Below are positions 28,207 to 38,167 of a DNA stretch of 64,000 nucleotides, piece after piece. How positions within the stretch are numbered: position 1 is the stretch's first letter; the number at the start of each line of letters is the position of its first letter. The position numbers and the translations under genes were made by a program. The DNA is from Actinomadura viridilutea (GTDB lineage: Bacteria; Actinomycetota; Actinomycetes; Streptosporangiales; Streptosporangiaceae). Location: contig PVNI01000001.1 in NCBI GenBank assembly GCA_003001795.1, positions 124,001-188,000 on the forward strand, given 5' to 3'. Below the pieces are notes generated by a model. That model did not search any database. It was not told the DNA's origin and was given only the letters and a program-made list of their open reading frames with translations.

Positions 28207-29235
28207 CTAGGTCGACCGGGTGAAGTGCTCGATGATCGCTTCGGCGTCGCGGGGCGTGTGGGTGATGAGGTGGAGGTCCCAGCGGGACGCGGCGGCGCGT
28301 TCGCGGTCGATGGCCGACCACAGCCAGCGCAGGCTCTCGGCCGGGTCCAGGCCGCCGCGGCCGGCGCCGAACAGCGGGAAGGCGATCGACCGCAGTTTCT
28401 CCCGTTCGGCCAGGCGGAAGACGTTGTGGACGGCGCGGGACATGGCCTCCGGGGAGAACTCGTAGCCGTCGCCGTCGGGGCGGGGGACGGCCACCGCGGC
28501 GTGGTAGACGCGGCGGACTCCGGCCTCGCGCAGCCGCCCCGGGTCGGTCGCCGCGACCGTGCCGGGGGCGACGGGAAGGCCGAGGCGTCCGTGGGTCTGC
28601 TTCCAGCGGGTGAGCTCCGCCTGGATGACGTCGTTGAGAAGTTCGCCGCTTTCGCCGTATTCGGCGCAGGCGCGGCGGAGGGCGGCCGACAGCGAGTTCC
28701 GGAAGATTTTGGACGCTTCCAAATAGATGTTTTCTGAGGACACTATTACGTCGACGCCCTGGATCATCTCCACCGGCATGTAGTTCAGCGTGACCGGGCC
28801 GAGAGGCAGCACGGCGGGGCTGCGGGGAACGCGGGCGTGGCGCGAAACCCGGGACGGCAGGCACAGCCGCAAAATCGCCTCGGCCGTCTCGTCCACGACG
28901 ACCTGTTCGTGGTGCTTGCGGAAGCGCTCGGTGCTGACCCCGTAGATCTGCGCGGCCTTCCTGCGGCGTTCGCCGATCGGCCAGTCGCGGGTGCCGTCCG
29001 CGAGCCCGAAGGTGTAGGCGGCCGCGGCGGCGAGGTTTCCGCCCAGGTCGGCCACGGCGCGGCGCAGGACCTCCTCGATCGCCGCGGGCCGGTAGGCGTC
29101 GGCCGAGGCGTCCAGGCCGCACAGCTGGGCGGCGGCCTGCAGCGCGCCGAGCCGGCTGTCGCGCAGCCGGGTCAGCCCCCGTTCGCGCAGAGTCCTGAGG
29201 TCGGCGGCGAGTTCGTCGTGGCGTGGGGGCTGCAT
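28207..29235 (-). CDS. macro-domain protein with actinobacterial helical N-terminal domain
   Basis: Two-part protein of about 342 residues. The first 110 residues are helical (LRTLRERGLTRLRDSRLGAL, and later AAQIYGVSTERFRKHHEQVV), a type of N-terminal module I associate with actinobacterial regulator and effector proteins. The second part is a divergent macro domain, a fold that binds or hydrolyses ADP-ribose. It has the strand VDVIVSSEN, the helix SKIFRNSLSAALRRA, RVYHAAVAV and the typical SIAFPLFGAGRGG phosphate loop. The usual NAAN segment reads SSENIY, so catalysis is uncertain. The start is ambiguous: ATG 29235 (used here) or ATG 29346; the extra segment is poorer in GC and neither has a clear ribosome site. 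It is divergent from the GrpE-like gene, 66-177 bases away depending on start. Confidence 0.7.
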   Translation of the reverse strand: MQPPRHDELAADLRTLRERGLTRLRDSRLGALQAAAQLCGLDASADAYRPAAIEEVLRRAVADLGGNLAAAAAYTFGLADGTRDWPIGERRRKAAQIYGVSTERFRKHHEQVVVDETAEAILRLCLPSRVSRHARVPRSPAVLPLGPVTLNYMPVEMIQGVDVIVSSENIYLEASKIFRNSLSAALRRACAEYGESGELLNDVIQAELTRWKQTHGRLGLPVAPGTVAATDPGRLREAGVRRVYHAAVAVPRPDGDGYEFSPEAMSRAVHNVFRLAEREKLRSIAFPLFGAGRGGLDPAESLRWLWSAIDRERAAASRWDLHLITHTPRDAEAIIEHFTRST

Positions 29236-29411
29236 GGCTGCGATGGGCGGAACGTGGTCGGCTTTGGGGCGGATCCTGGTCGGTGGCTGGAATTTCCGGA
29301 AGAAAAAGACGCCTTTGCTGTTGGATGTGAGACTGACTACCGACATCGACTGTAACGGGGGCCGCCTCGCAGCGCGGTAACCGTGTAGGCGCTACTGGGA
29401 GGAAGGGCTCC

Positions 29412-30062
29412 ATGGCCGTCGACGAGTCGGAAACCTCCGAACGGGACGAGGAGCGCGCGCAGTCGGCGGCACCGGCCGAAACCGACGCCGCGCCGCCAGG
29501 GGTCTCGCCGACCGAGCTGGCCGAGCGGCTGGCGGCGATCGAGAGCGCGGTCGCGGAGTTCCACCGCAGGTCGGCGCACCGCGAGTCGGTCATCGACCGG
29601 CTGCACGAGGAGAACCAGCGGCTGCGCGGGGGCCTGTACCGCACCATCCTCGACCCGGTCGTGACCGACCTGATGCGCATGTACGACGCCCTGCGGCGGG
29701 AGGCCGACCGGCTGACCGAGGAGGGGGACCCGGCGGTCGGGCGGCTGCTGGAGAGCTTCGCCGACGACACGCTGCTGATGCTGGAGCGCTGCGGGCTGGA
29801 GGAGTTCACCGCGCAGCCCGGCGACCCTTTCGAGGTGGGCCGGCACGCCGCGGCGGCGGTGGTGCCGGTGGACGACGAGGCGCTGGACAACACGGTGGCC
29901 GAGGTCGTGGCGACCGGTTTCGTCGAGCGGGAGACGGGGCGGGTGCGCCGTCCCGTGCGGGCCCGTTTCCACCGCTTCACGCCCGCCGAGCCGACGGCCT
30001 CCGAGAGCGACGGCGCCGGCGGCGGGACGTCGGACGCGGACGCGGTCGCGGACGCGTCCTGA
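29412..30062 (+). CDS. GrpE-like nucleotide exchange factor
   Basis: A 216-residue GrpE-family protein, the presumed nucleotide exchange partner of the Hsp70 encoded directly after it. An acidic disordered lead precedes a long coiled coil (AERLAAIESAVAEFHRRSAH) and a GrpE-like head (TILDPVVTDLMRMYDALRRE, VVPVDDEALDNTVAEVVATG, ETGRVRRPVRARF). It is more divergent than housekeeping GrpE and stands without dnaJ or hspR. The ATG at 29412 follows GGGAGGAAGG. It opens a run of twelve co-directional genes. I see no CIRCE or HAIR operator upstream, so control by the general heat-shock repressors is not supported. Confidence 0.8.
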   Translation: MAVDESETSERDEERAQSAAPAETDAAPPGVSPTELAERLAAIESAVAEFHRRSAHRESVIDRLHEENQRLRGGLYRTILDPVVTDLMRMYDALRREADRLTEEGDPAVGRLLESFADDTLLMLERCGLEEFTAQPGDPFEVGRHAAAAVVPVDDEALDNTVAEVVATGFVERETGRVRRPVRARFHRFTPAEPTASESDGAGGGTSDADAVADAS

Positions 30063-30111
30063 CGGCGGCGCCCGACAGCGTTACCCGGACGGAACGAGGG
30101 GACCACCGCAC

Positions 30112-31737
30112 ATGCCAACCTTCGGTATCGATCTCGGTACCACCTATTCGTGCATCGCGTACGTCGACGAGACCGGCCGGCCCGTCGTCGCCAAGAACGC
30201 CCTCGGGCAGGACACCACTCCGTCGGTGGTGTACTTCGAGACCCCCGACAACGTGGTGGTCGGGCAGGACGCCAAGAACTCGGCCAAGCTGTTCCCCGAC
30301 CAGGTCGTCTCGCTGATCAAGCGGCAGATGGGGCAGCAGTTCGAGCTGACCTTCCACGGCACGACGCACACCCCCGAGTCGATCTCCGCGCTGATCCTCA
30401 AGGAGCTGGCGCGCGCCGCCGCCGAGCACACCCACGAGGAGGTGCGCGACGTCGTCATCACCGTGCCCGCCTACTTCGGCGTGGCCGAGCGGGAGGCCAC
30501 CCGCAACGCGGGGAGGATCGCCGGGCTCAACGTGCTCAACCTGATCCCCGAGCCGGTGGCCGCGGCGCTGCACTACGACGCGCTGTCCCGCGAGGGGGAG
30601 TCCACGATCCTGGTGTACGACCTGGGCGGCGGCACGTTCGACACGACGGTCATCCGCCTGGAGGGCGACGACGTGCGGGTCGTGTGCACCGACGGGGACC
30701 ACCGGCTCGGCGGCGCGGACTGGGACGAGCGGATCTCCGACCACCTGCTGGAGGCGTTCCTGGCGGAGAACCCCGGCTCGTCGGCGGCCGACAGCGAGGA
30801 CTTCCTGCAGGAGCTCGCCATCGCCGCCGAGGACCTGAAGAAGGGGCTCAGCTCGACGGTGTCGAGGCGGTACAACATGCGCTTCGACGGCGGCACGGCC
30901 CGGGTGGAGCTGACCCGCGAGACGTTCGAACGCCTCACCGAGGACCTGCTCGGCCGCACCTTCGAGATCACCAGGCGCACCATCGAGGCCGCCGCCGCGC
31001 AGGGCATCGACCGCTTCGACGACGTGCTGCTGGTCGGCGGCGCGGTGCGCATGCCCGCGGTGGCCGAGGGCCTGCGCGAGCGTTTCGGGTTCGAGCCGAA
31101 GCTGCACGACCCGGACCTGGCGGTGGCCAAGGGCGCCGCCCGGTACGCGGAGATCGAGGCCGTGAAGGTGCGGCTGCCCGGGGACGGCGACGGCGCGGCG
31201 GCGTCCGGTCCCGAGGCCGAGCGGGTGGTGGCGGAGGCCGCCGAGCAGCTCGGGATGGAGCCGGAGAAGGTCCGCATGCTGGCGGGCCGGCGGGTGACCA
31301 CGGTGGTGCCCCGCGCGTTCGGCGTCAAGACGGTCGATTTCGCCGACGACGGCAGCGAGGTGTTCTCGGTGAGCCACGTGCTCAAGGCCAACACCCCGCT
31401 GCCCGCGGAGCCGGGGCCGGAGCGGTTCGCCACCGCCTACGAGAACCAGACCGAGATCAAGGTGGAGATCTGGGAGCAGGCCGGGGCGGTGGAGTCGGAG
31501 GACCTGGCGGACAACGCGAAGATCGGCGAGGGGGTCATCACCGGCCTGCCGCCGCTGCGCAAGGGGTCCCCCATCGACATCACCTTCGCCATGGACGAGC
31601 TCGGCACGCTCAAGGTGCACGCCGTCGAGCTGCAGACGGGCAAGGACCTGAACATCGAGGTGCGCATCCAGGGATTGTCGGAGCAGCAGGTCGACCAGGC
31701 GAAGCAGGCCGTGGCGCGGTACTCGGTCTCGGAGTGA
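30112..31737 (+). CDS. short Hsp70 (DnaK-like) chaperone, first copy
   Basis: ATP-driven chaperone of the Hsp70 family, 541 residues against about 610-640 for DnaK. The actin-like ATPase domain is complete: FGIDLGTTYSC at the N-terminus, VVITVPAYFGVAEREATRNA, DLGGGTFDTT and LVGGAVRMPAV. After the ATPase domain comes a short insert of about 40 residues (AAEQLGMEPEKVRMLAGRRV), then a beta-sandwich substrate domain ending IQGLSEQQVDQAKQAVARYS; the helical lid is missing. The Hsp70 at 45416 has the same plan, so the two are specialised paralogues. A lid-less chaperone beside GTPases suggests holding or activating a specific partner rather than general folding. Confidence 0.92.
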   Translation: MPTFGIDLGTTYSCIAYVDETGRPVVAKNALGQDTTPSVVYFETPDNVVVGQDAKNSAKLFPDQVVSLIKRQMGQQFELTFHGTTHTPESISALILKELARAAAEHTHEEVRDVVITVPAYFGVAEREATRNAGRIAGLNVLNLIPEPVAAALHYDALSREGESTILVYDLGGGTFDTTVIRLEGDDVRVVCTDGDHRLGGADWDERISDHLLEAFLAENPGSSAADSEDFLQELAIAAEDLKKGLSSTVSRRYNMRFDGGTARVELTRETFERLTEDLLGRTFEITRRTIEAAAAQGIDRFDDVLLVGGAVRMPAVAEGLRERFGFEPKLHDPDLAVAKGAARYAEIEAVKVRLPGDGDGAAASGPEAERVVAEAAEQLGMEPEKVRMLAGRRVTTVVPRAFGVKTVDFADDGSEVFSVSHVLKANTPLPAEPGPERFATAYENQTEIKVEIWEQAGAVESEDLADNAKIGEGVITGLPPLRKGSPIDITFAMDELGTLKVHAVELQTGKDLNIEVRIQGLSEQQVDQAKQAVARYSVSE

Positions 31738-31793
31738 CCGCGCCCGCCGACGACGGCCGGCCGCCGGCCCGCGGATGACGGACGAGGGACGCC

Positions 31794-34502
31794 GTGTTCG
31801 ACAAGGACGCCTATCGGCGCGCGGTGCTCGACCCGGCCCGCGCGCTGGGCAACACGCCGCCGCCGGACCTTCTGGTCCGCTACGGGCTGCGCGGGTCGCC
31901 GCGTCCGGGGCCCGCGGAGCTGGACGAGCACCTGGCGCAGGTCGTCGCGTACTGGCGGACCCTCAAGCAGCAGAAGCGGACCTACGCCAAGCTCGTCGAC
32001 GCCCTGCTGGCCGGGCACAGCGAGCTGGCGAGGGCCGGTCTGCTCACCTGGGAGGGGCTGAACGAGGAGACGCGGCGGCGGGTGGCCGCGGCCGAGGACC
32101 GCCTGGCCGAGACGGTCCGCGGGCTGGCCACGACGACCTCGCTGATCAGCCGCGCCGCGTTCGACCACCTGGTGGCCGACACCGGCGGCGCCTGCTCCGA
32201 GGCCCGGGTCCGCAAGGTGCTGGCCGACCACGGCGTCGGCGTCGCCGAACGGTCCTGGGAGCTGCCGGACGCCGGCCCGCTGCCGGCGTACCGCACGCTG
32301 CGCGACGCCCTCGGGAAGCTCGGCCTGCGGCTGTCGGCCGAGGCGGTGGTGGGGGCGGACGCCGTCCGGCGGGGCTTTCGCCTGCGCGACGGGTTCCGCC
32401 TGACGACCGCGTCGGCGGCCGGCCCCGCCGGGCCGCTGACCGAGGACATGATCGCCGCGGCGATCCGGCGGTCGGCGGGGCGGGCGCGCGACGAGGGCAA
32501 GGCCGCGACCGACGGCGTGCTGTCCGTGCTGGCCGAGGCGGCGCGCGAGCCGGGACGGCTGGACGCGCTGCTGCTGTGGGAGGTCATGGAGATCCTGCGG
32601 CCGCAGGCGGAGGCGGGGCTGCCCGCCAAGGTGCTCGCGGCGCGGGCCGCCGAGCTCGGGCTGGTCCGCGAGGAGGCCGACGAGCTGGCGCTGGCGATGC
32701 TGGACCGCGGCGGCCGTCCGGCCGGTGCGGCGGGACGCGTCCGGGAGGCGCTCCAGGACGGGCGGCTGCGCGCCGCCGAGCGCCTGCTGTCCGCGCTGCC
32801 CGCCGAGGAGGAGCGGGATCTGCGCGCCGAGGTGGAGGAGAAGGCGCGGCAGGTGGCGGCGTGGACCGAGCAGGCCGCCCGGGAGCGGGCGGCCGGGCGG
32901 ACGGAGGCCGCCGCCGAGCTGCTGGACCGGGCGTCGCGCGTCGCCGCCGACGACGACGCGATCGCCGACCGGCTGCGTGCGCTGCCGCCGCCCCCGCCCG
33001 GCGACGTGCGCGTCGGCGTGCAGGACGGCCGCGTGTCGGTGGCGTGGACGCCCGGCGCGGTGCGCGTCGGGCCGGTGCGGTACCGGGTGGTGCGGACCGT
33101 CGGGGCGCCCGCGGGCGGGGCCTCGGCAGGCGCGGCGATCGGGGAGACCGACGCCAACGAGCTGGTCGACCGCGATCCGCCGCCCGCCGAGGAGCTGTAC
33201 TACAGCGTGTTCGCCGGCCGGGCGGAAGGCGTCTGGTCGGCGCCTGCCGCGGGCCGCCCGGTGACGGTCCTGCCGGAGGTCGGCGACGTGTCCGTCCGGG
33301 CGGAGGAGCGGCAGGTGGCGGTGACGTGGCGGTTCCCCGCGGGCGCCGCCGAGGCCGTGGTGACGCGGCTGGACGAGGGCGCCGACCAGCGGGCGGAAGG
33401 GCGTCCGTCCCGGACGGTGCCCGCCGACCGGGGCGGATTCGCGGACACCGAGGTGACCCCCGGACGGCTCCACCGCTACCGCATCCGCGTGGCGTACGTG
33501 CGGTCCGACGGTTCCCGCAGGTTGTCGCGGGGCGTCGTCGTCACCGCGCTGCCCGAGGCGCCGCCGGAGCCGGTGCGGGACCTGGCGGTGGACCTCACCG
33601 AGGGGGACGGACCGCCGGTCGCCCGGATCACGTGGATCGCGCCGTCCCGCGGCCGCGTGGTGATCCGCACTTGTGACGAGAGACCGCCCTGGCCTCCCGG
33701 TACGCGCATCCCGCAGGAGGAGGCGGAGCGGTATGGGCGGGAGGTCCCCGGCGCGGCCGCGCGCGGCGCCGACGGACGCATGACGCTGACCACGCGCGTC
33801 GACACCGCGGCCCGCAGCCACTTCGTCGCGGTGAGTCTGGGCGCGGGCTTGGCGGTGGTGGGGGCCTCCGCCGCGTTGGCCTTGGTCGAGCCGGTGCGGG
33901 AGCTGACCGCCCGGCGGCAGGGCGACACGGTGGCGTTGAGCTGGATCTGGCCGTCCGACGCCCAGCTCGTGCGGGTGGCGTGGGCGCCGGTCGACGACGA
34001 GGCGGCCGGACCGGCCCCCGAGCCGGAGGACGCCGTGGAGATCAGGCGCCGGGCGTACGAGGACGACGGCTGCCGCCTGACGGTCGGGCCCGGCGCGGCG
34101 CGGGTGACCGTGCGCGCGGTGGTGCGCGACGGCGCCGACGAGCTGTGCTCCCGCCCGGTGACGGCGTTCGTCCCGGGGACCGGCCCGAAGGTCCGCTACG
34201 AGTTCCGCCGGCGCCGGCTGGCGCGGCGCGGCTCGCCGTCGGCCGTCCTCGTGCTCACCGCGGACCGGCCCTGCCGGATCCCGCCGCTGGTCGTCGTGCA
34301 CCGCGCCGGCGACGTCCTGCCGCTGCGCCCCGAGCAGGGCGAGGTGATCCACAAGATTCCGGCCCGGGACCTCGACCCGGACGACCCGCTCGTCGTCCGG
34401 TTCAAGGTCCCGGCCACGCCGGGTCCGGCCCGGCTGGCGTGCTTCGCCGCGGCCGACGCCGCCGACGCGGTGACCCTGATCCGACTGCCCGGAGCCTGGT
34501 GA
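31794..34502 (+). CDS. large helical protein with fibronectin-type repeats, function unknown
   Basis: A 902-residue protein of unknown function. The first 400 residues are helical and rich in Ala, Arg and Glu (EEKARQVAAWTEQAARERAA), ending in a Pro-rich hinge (LPPPPPGDV). The second half has at least three fibronectin type III-like modules, with blocks such as GRVSVAWTPGAVRV, RQVAVTWRFPAGAAEAVVTR, VRDLAVDL and GDTVALSWIWPSDAQLVRVAW, and a beta-rich C-terminal domain. There is no signal peptide, so it is cytoplasmic despite its FN3 modules. The start is a GTG at 31794. Its stop overlaps the ATG of the next gene by one base, which implies translational coupling to the GTPase. A scaffold role is an inference. 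Confidence 0.75.
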   Translation: MFDKDAYRRAVLDPARALGNTPPPDLLVRYGLRGSPRPGPAELDEHLAQVVAYWRTLKQQKRTYAKLVDALLAGHSELARAGLLTWEGLNEETRRRVAAAEDRLAETVRGLATTTSLISRAAFDHLVADTGGACSEARVRKVLADHGVGVAERSWELPDAGPLPAYRTLRDALGKLGLRLSAEAVVGADAVRRGFRLRDGFRLTTASAAGPAGPLTEDMIAAAIRRSAGRARDEGKAATDGVLSVLAEAAREPGRLDALLLWEVMEILRPQAEAGLPAKVLAARAAELGLVREEADELALAMLDRGGRPAGAAGRVREALQDGRLRAAERLLSALPAEEERDLRAEVEEKARQVAAWTEQAARERAAGRTEAAAELLDRASRVAADDDAIADRLRALPPPPPGDVRVGVQDGRVSVAWTPGAVRVGPVRYRVVRTVGAPAGGASAGAAIGETDANELVDRDPPPAEELYYSVFAGRAEGVWSAPAAGRPVTVLPEVGDVSVRAEERQVAVTWRFPAGAAEAVVTRLDEGADQRAEGRPSRTVPADRGGFADTEVTPGRLHRYRIRVAYVRSDGSRRLSRGVVVTALPEAPPEPVRDLAVDLTEGDGPPVARITWIAPSRGRVVIRTCDERPPWPPGTRIPQEEAERYGREVPGAAARGADGRMTLTTRVDTAARSHFVAVSLGAGLAVVGASAALALVEPVRELTARRQGDTVALSWIWPSDAQLVRVAWAPVDDEAAGPAPEPEDAVEIRRRAYEDDGCRLTVGPGAARVTVRAVVRDGADELCSRPVTAFVPGTGPKVRYEFRRRRLARRGSPSAVLVLTADRPCRIPPLVVVHRAGDVLPLRPEQGEVIHKIPARDLDPDDPLVVRFKVPATPGPARLACFAAADAADAVTLIRLPGAW

Positions 34503-35710
34503 TGCCGTCCTTCGCGTCGAACCTGATCTGCCCGTACTGCTACCAGCCGTTCCCGGCGCGCAAGGTGCTGTTCCGCTGCACCGGGCTGCTGGGGCCGAAG
34601 GGGGAGCGGTGCGCGCCGGCGCGCGACCCGGCGCTGTCGCGGCGGTTCGGGATGAACGAGCCGCTGCCGCCGGTGTTCGGCGGCCGCCTGCCCGTCGTCA
34701 ACGCGCTGCGGACCGCCGCCCGCTGCCCGCGCTGCGGGGGCGAGTCGACGCTGCGGGTCTGCCCGCACTGCCACAGCCAGCTGCCGGTGCACTTCGGCCG
34801 GGTGGACAGCCGGCTGATCGCGCTGATCGGCGCCAAGGGCAGCGGCAAGACGGTCTACATGACCGTCCTGCTGCACGAGCTGATGCACTCGGTCGGCCGG
34901 CGCTTCGACGCCGCCGTGGTCGGCTCCGACGACCACACCCGCAGCGAGTTCTCCAAGAAGTACGAGGAGACCCTGTACCGGCGGAACGTCCTGCCCGGGA
35001 CGACCCGGCCGGGGCAGGCCGAGCTGCGGCGCCCCCTGGTGTTCAAGGTCACCCTCGACGGCGGCCGGAGGCTGCTGCGCGCCCGCGACCGGCACACCAT
35101 CACGTCCTTCTTCGACACCGCGGGCGAGGACCTGATCTCCCGCCGGAGCGTGGACCTCAACGTCCGGTACCTGCGCGCCGCGGACGGGATCATCCTGCTG
35201 CTCGACCCGCTGCAGATGCGCGGCGCGCGGGCGGGCGTGCGGCCGGGCACCCCGCTGCCCGAGCTGGACGAGCGGACCGACAGCCCGGTCAACGTGCTGA
35301 CCCGGGTGACCGAGGTGCTGCACGAGGCGCACGGGCTGGGGCCGAGCCGGCGGATCGACGTGCCGGTCGCGGTGGCGTTCTCGAAGATCGACGCGTTGCG
35401 GCACGCCTTCCCGCCCGACAGCCCGCTGCTGCGCGACCCGCCCGAGGACCGGCCGGTGTTCGACCAGACCGACAGCCTGGCCGTGCACGACCACGTGCGG
35501 GCGCTGCTGCACGAGTGGGACGGCGCGCAGATCGACCAGATCATGCGCCGGAACTACGCGGCGTTCCGCTATTTCGGCCTGTCGTCGCTGGGCGGCAGCC
35601 CGACCGCGGACAACCGCGTCGACCCCCGCGGCATCCACCCCTACCGGGTGGCCGACCCGTTCCTGTGGCTGCTGAGCCGGTTCGGCGCCGTCCCGTCGAC
35701 GAAGGGGTGA
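34502..35710 (+). CDS. zinc-ribbon GTPase of the double-GTPase conflict type
   Basis: A 402-residue P-loop GTPase. CxxC pairs (CPYC at 10-13, CPRC and CPHC further on) form N-terminal zinc ribbons. A TRAFAC-like domain follows with Walker A GAKGSGKT at 110-117 and the Mg-site motif DTAGED at 205-210, preceded by SFF. The late segment AVAFSKIDALRH is the base-recognition motif in a degenerate SKID form. This resembles the family named DO-GTPase2 in comparative studies of prokaryotic conflict systems; I assign it by motif order, not by a search. It overlaps the preceding gene and is followed after one base by its GAP1-like partner, the pairing expected for that system. Confidence 0.8.
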   Translation: MPSFASNLICPYCYQPFPARKVLFRCTGLLGPKGERCAPARDPALSRRFGMNEPLPPVFGGRLPVVNALRTAARCPRCGGESTLRVCPHCHSQLPVHFGRVDSRLIALIGAKGSGKTVYMTVLLHELMHSVGRRFDAAVVGSDDHTRSEFSKKYEETLYRRNVLPGTTRPGQAELRRPLVFKVTLDGGRRLLRARDRHTITSFFDTAGEDLISRRSVDLNVRYLRAADGIILLLDPLQMRGARAGVRPGTPLPELDERTDSPVNVLTRVTEVLHEAHGLGPSRRIDVPVAVAFSKIDALRHAFPPDSPLLRDPPEDRPVFDQTDSLAVHDHVRALLHEWDGAQIDQIMRRNYAAFRYFGLSSLGGSPTADNRVDPRGIHPYRVADPFLWLLSRFGAVPSTKG

Positions 35711-35711
35711 C

Positions 35712-38102
35712 ATGCAGTTCCAGCAGCTCTACTACACCTCGTGCCGATCGGGCCTGTCGGGCTACGCCGGCTACCAGTTCAACGCGGTGACCCCCGGGGT
35801 GTCCCCGGAGGTGATGAACGAGGTGGAGGCGCTCAGCTCGTACGAGCCGCCCGCCACGCTGGGCCATTCGCCGACGCCCGAGCAGATCGCGGCCTGCCCC
35901 GTCAACCTGTGCTTCGTGCCGGGGCCGCGGCCCATCGTGGCGAACGTCGCCTTCACCGGGACCGACTACTCCGGCCGGTTCGGCAACTACTTCGCGCACG
36001 CGCTCGTCCCCGCCGACGGCACGGTCTGGGAGGGGCCGCCGCCGATCCAACTATGGCGGGCGCCCCTGTGGACGCAGGAGACCGCGGCGCATCCGGACCT
36101 GCCGCCGCTGCGCGGACCGCTGCCCACGGGCCCCCTGGACCGCGGCGCCGTGGACGACTTCCTGGACCGGGCCGCGGGCCGGGCGCGGCTGCCCGCCCTC
36201 CTGGCGGCGGCCGAGCGCGCCGTCCTCGACCAGGAGCGGTCCGTGGTGATCTACGCACGCGACGCCGACGAGGTCGCGCGGTGGATCGCGGCGCTGTCGT
36301 TCCTGCTGCCGCCGCCGCTGGCCGCGCGGATGTCGTTCGCCACCTACCAGTTCCGGCCGTCCTACAGCCGGCACCACGTCATCGGCACCGTCCCGGGCGC
36401 CGAGATCGCCCTCGACGAGCGCTCCTTCGAGGCGTTCTACCTGTTCGACTTCGCCTCCGGGGGCGCGTCCGATGTGGAGGCCGGGCCGCCGGCGCAGCTG
36501 CTCGCCGCGACCGGCGCGGCGGCCGCCGAGCCGCTGTGGCGCACGGCGGCGCGGCTGGCGGCGGGCGACGAGCTCCGCCTCGCGGACTGGTACCCGCCGG
36601 TCGTCGCCGCGGCGCTGCTGGACGGGGGCCTGGGCATCGGGCCCGCGGACCTCGACGCGGTCTGCGCCTGGCTGAGCGAGCACGCGCCGCGCCTCGGCCG
36701 CGACGTCGTCGGCCGCGTCGGCGCCGCCGCCCTCGACCACGAGGCCGCCTCGCCCGCGCACCTGTCCCGGCTCGCCGACGCGGCGGCCGCGAGCGGCGTC
36801 GGCGAGCTGCTCGCCCTGGCGGAGAAGCGGCTGGTCGCCGACCAGCTGGCGGCGGCGCCGACGACGGCGCGGCAGGTGGCGACGCTGCGTTCGGCGGCGG
36901 CGCGCGACCTGGCGGCCCGCCGCTACACCGAACTGCTGGCCGACGCCGACGCGGACGCCGTCGTGCGGCTGCTGGGCATGGCCGAGGCCCACGGCGTGAG
37001 CCCCGATCCGCTCGTGCTGCACGACTGCGGCCTGCGGGTGGTCGGCCCCGAGCTGCTGAGCACCCCCACCGACACCGGTCTGCACGAAGCCGTACGGCAG
37101 TGGTCGGAGCTGCGGACGGGCGCGCTGGAGCATCTCGGCCGGTTCCCGGGCGATTCCCGCCTGTTCGCCTTGTTCGACGCGGGCTTCGAGCGGGCGGTCC
37201 CCGCGGACGAACTCGCCGGCATGCCGTCGCTTCTGCAGGCCCGGCTGGTCGCGCGCGCCCGGCGGCACCCCGAACGGCGCGTGGACACGGCGCTGGAGGT
37301 GCTGTCGATGCGCGGGCCGTCCGGCCGGATCGACAACGCGTTGCTGCTCGCGCTGTGGCCGGACGGATGGTCGTTCGACGACGCGCGGGCCCTCCTCGCG
37401 CGGCTTCCTGAGCGGTGCGCCGGCGACTCGGTGTTCGTGCCGTGGGTGGAGCGGCTGCCGCACGAGCGGCTGACCCCCGGCGACGCCGACGCCTACGGCG
37501 CCCTGTGCGACACCCTGGCCGAACTGCCCCTGGCCGCGATGCTGAAGACCGGACTGCGGGACCGCCTGAAGGCGATGACGACGATCCGCGAGGCCGAACG
37601 GCGGTTCGCCGAGGCGGTGCGGAAGCGGCGGGACGCGGAGAGCCTGGCCGCGGGCGAGGCGCTGCTGGCCGCGTACGACGCGCCCGTCGTCGAGCCGGCG
37701 CGGGACTACCTGCGCATCCGTCTGGCCGCGCTGCTGCCGACGCTGCCGCACGACCTGCGCGCCGCCCTGCTCGTGCGCGCTCCGGACGAGGTCGTCCGCG
37801 ACCACCTCGCCCAGGTGGAGCGCGGGTTGGACGGCGACGAGGCGGCGGCCGTCGCGGTCGCCGGCGCGGCGTTCACCACCCTGTGCGCCGCGGCGCGCCG
37901 GAAGGACGGAAAGAAGGTCGCCGACGGCCTCCAGGCCGTCCTGCTGCACCGCCTGCCCGACTGGCGCAAACGCCGACTGAACGCGGTGGAGCGCGAGGTG
38001 CGCCGCAGGTCCGTCCGCATGGCCGAGGAGTTCAAACGCTGGCGGTCGCGGCACTGCCGCCCCCGCCGCGGCTGGCTCGCGGTCTGGTCGAAACCGCACT
38101 GA
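35712..38102 (+). CDS. GTPase-associated protein 1 (GAP1)-like protein
   Basis: A 796-residue protein that starts MQFQQLYYTSCRSGLSGYAG, a beginning I recognise from GAP1-type proteins (GAP1-N2 and GAP1-M regions) encoded next to conflict-system GTPases. The N-terminal 250 residues are mixed alpha/beta with FVPGPRPIVANVAFTGTDYS and GRFGNYFAHALV. The remainder is a long Ala/Leu/Arg-rich helical array that may be a protein-binding solenoid. No enzymatic motif is visible. It starts one base after the GTPase stop codon, so the two are surely co-transcribed. A regulatory or adaptor role for the GTPase is known for the family only by genomic association. Confidence 0.75.
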   Translation: MQFQQLYYTSCRSGLSGYAGYQFNAVTPGVSPEVMNEVEALSSYEPPATLGHSPTPEQIAACPVNLCFVPGPRPIVANVAFTGTDYSGRFGNYFAHALVPADGTVWEGPPPIQLWRAPLWTQETAAHPDLPPLRGPLPTGPLDRGAVDDFLDRAAGRARLPALLAAAERAVLDQERSVVIYARDADEVARWIAALSFLLPPPLAARMSFATYQFRPSYSRHHVIGTVPGAEIALDERSFEAFYLFDFASGGASDVEAGPPAQLLAATGAAAAEPLWRTAARLAAGDELRLADWYPPVVAAALLDGGLGIGPADLDAVCAWLSEHAPRLGRDVVGRVGAAALDHEAASPAHLSRLADAAAASGVGELLALAEKRLVADQLAAAPTTARQVATLRSAAARDLAARRYTELLADADADAVVRLLGMAEAHGVSPDPLVLHDCGLRVVGPELLSTPTDTGLHEAVRQWSELRTGALEHLGRFPGDSRLFALFDAGFERAVPADELAGMPSLLQARLVARARRHPERRVDTALEVLSMRGPSGRIDNALLLALWPDGWSFDDARALLARLPERCAGDSVFVPWVERLPHERLTPGDADAYGALCDTLAELPLAAMLKTGLRDRLKAMTTIREAERRFAEAVRKRRDAESLAAGEALLAAYDAPVVEPARDYLRIRLAALLPTLPHDLRAALLVRAPDEVVRDHLAQVERGLDGDEAAAVAVAGAAFTTLCAAARRKDGKKVADGLQAVLLHRLPDWRKRRLNAVEREVRRRSVRMAEEFKRWRSRHCRPRRGWLAVWSKPH

Positions 38103-38167
38103 CCGGTGCACCGCCGTCTTCGTTCGCCGTCTTCGTCCGTCGATGCCACGTCCGGGAGGGACTGAGA

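Noticed and set aside
29340..29411. CIRCE or HAIR heat-shock operator before the GrpE-like gene
   Set aside because: Neither the 9-bp CIRCE arms nor CTTGAGT-type HAIR arms occur in the short divergent region.
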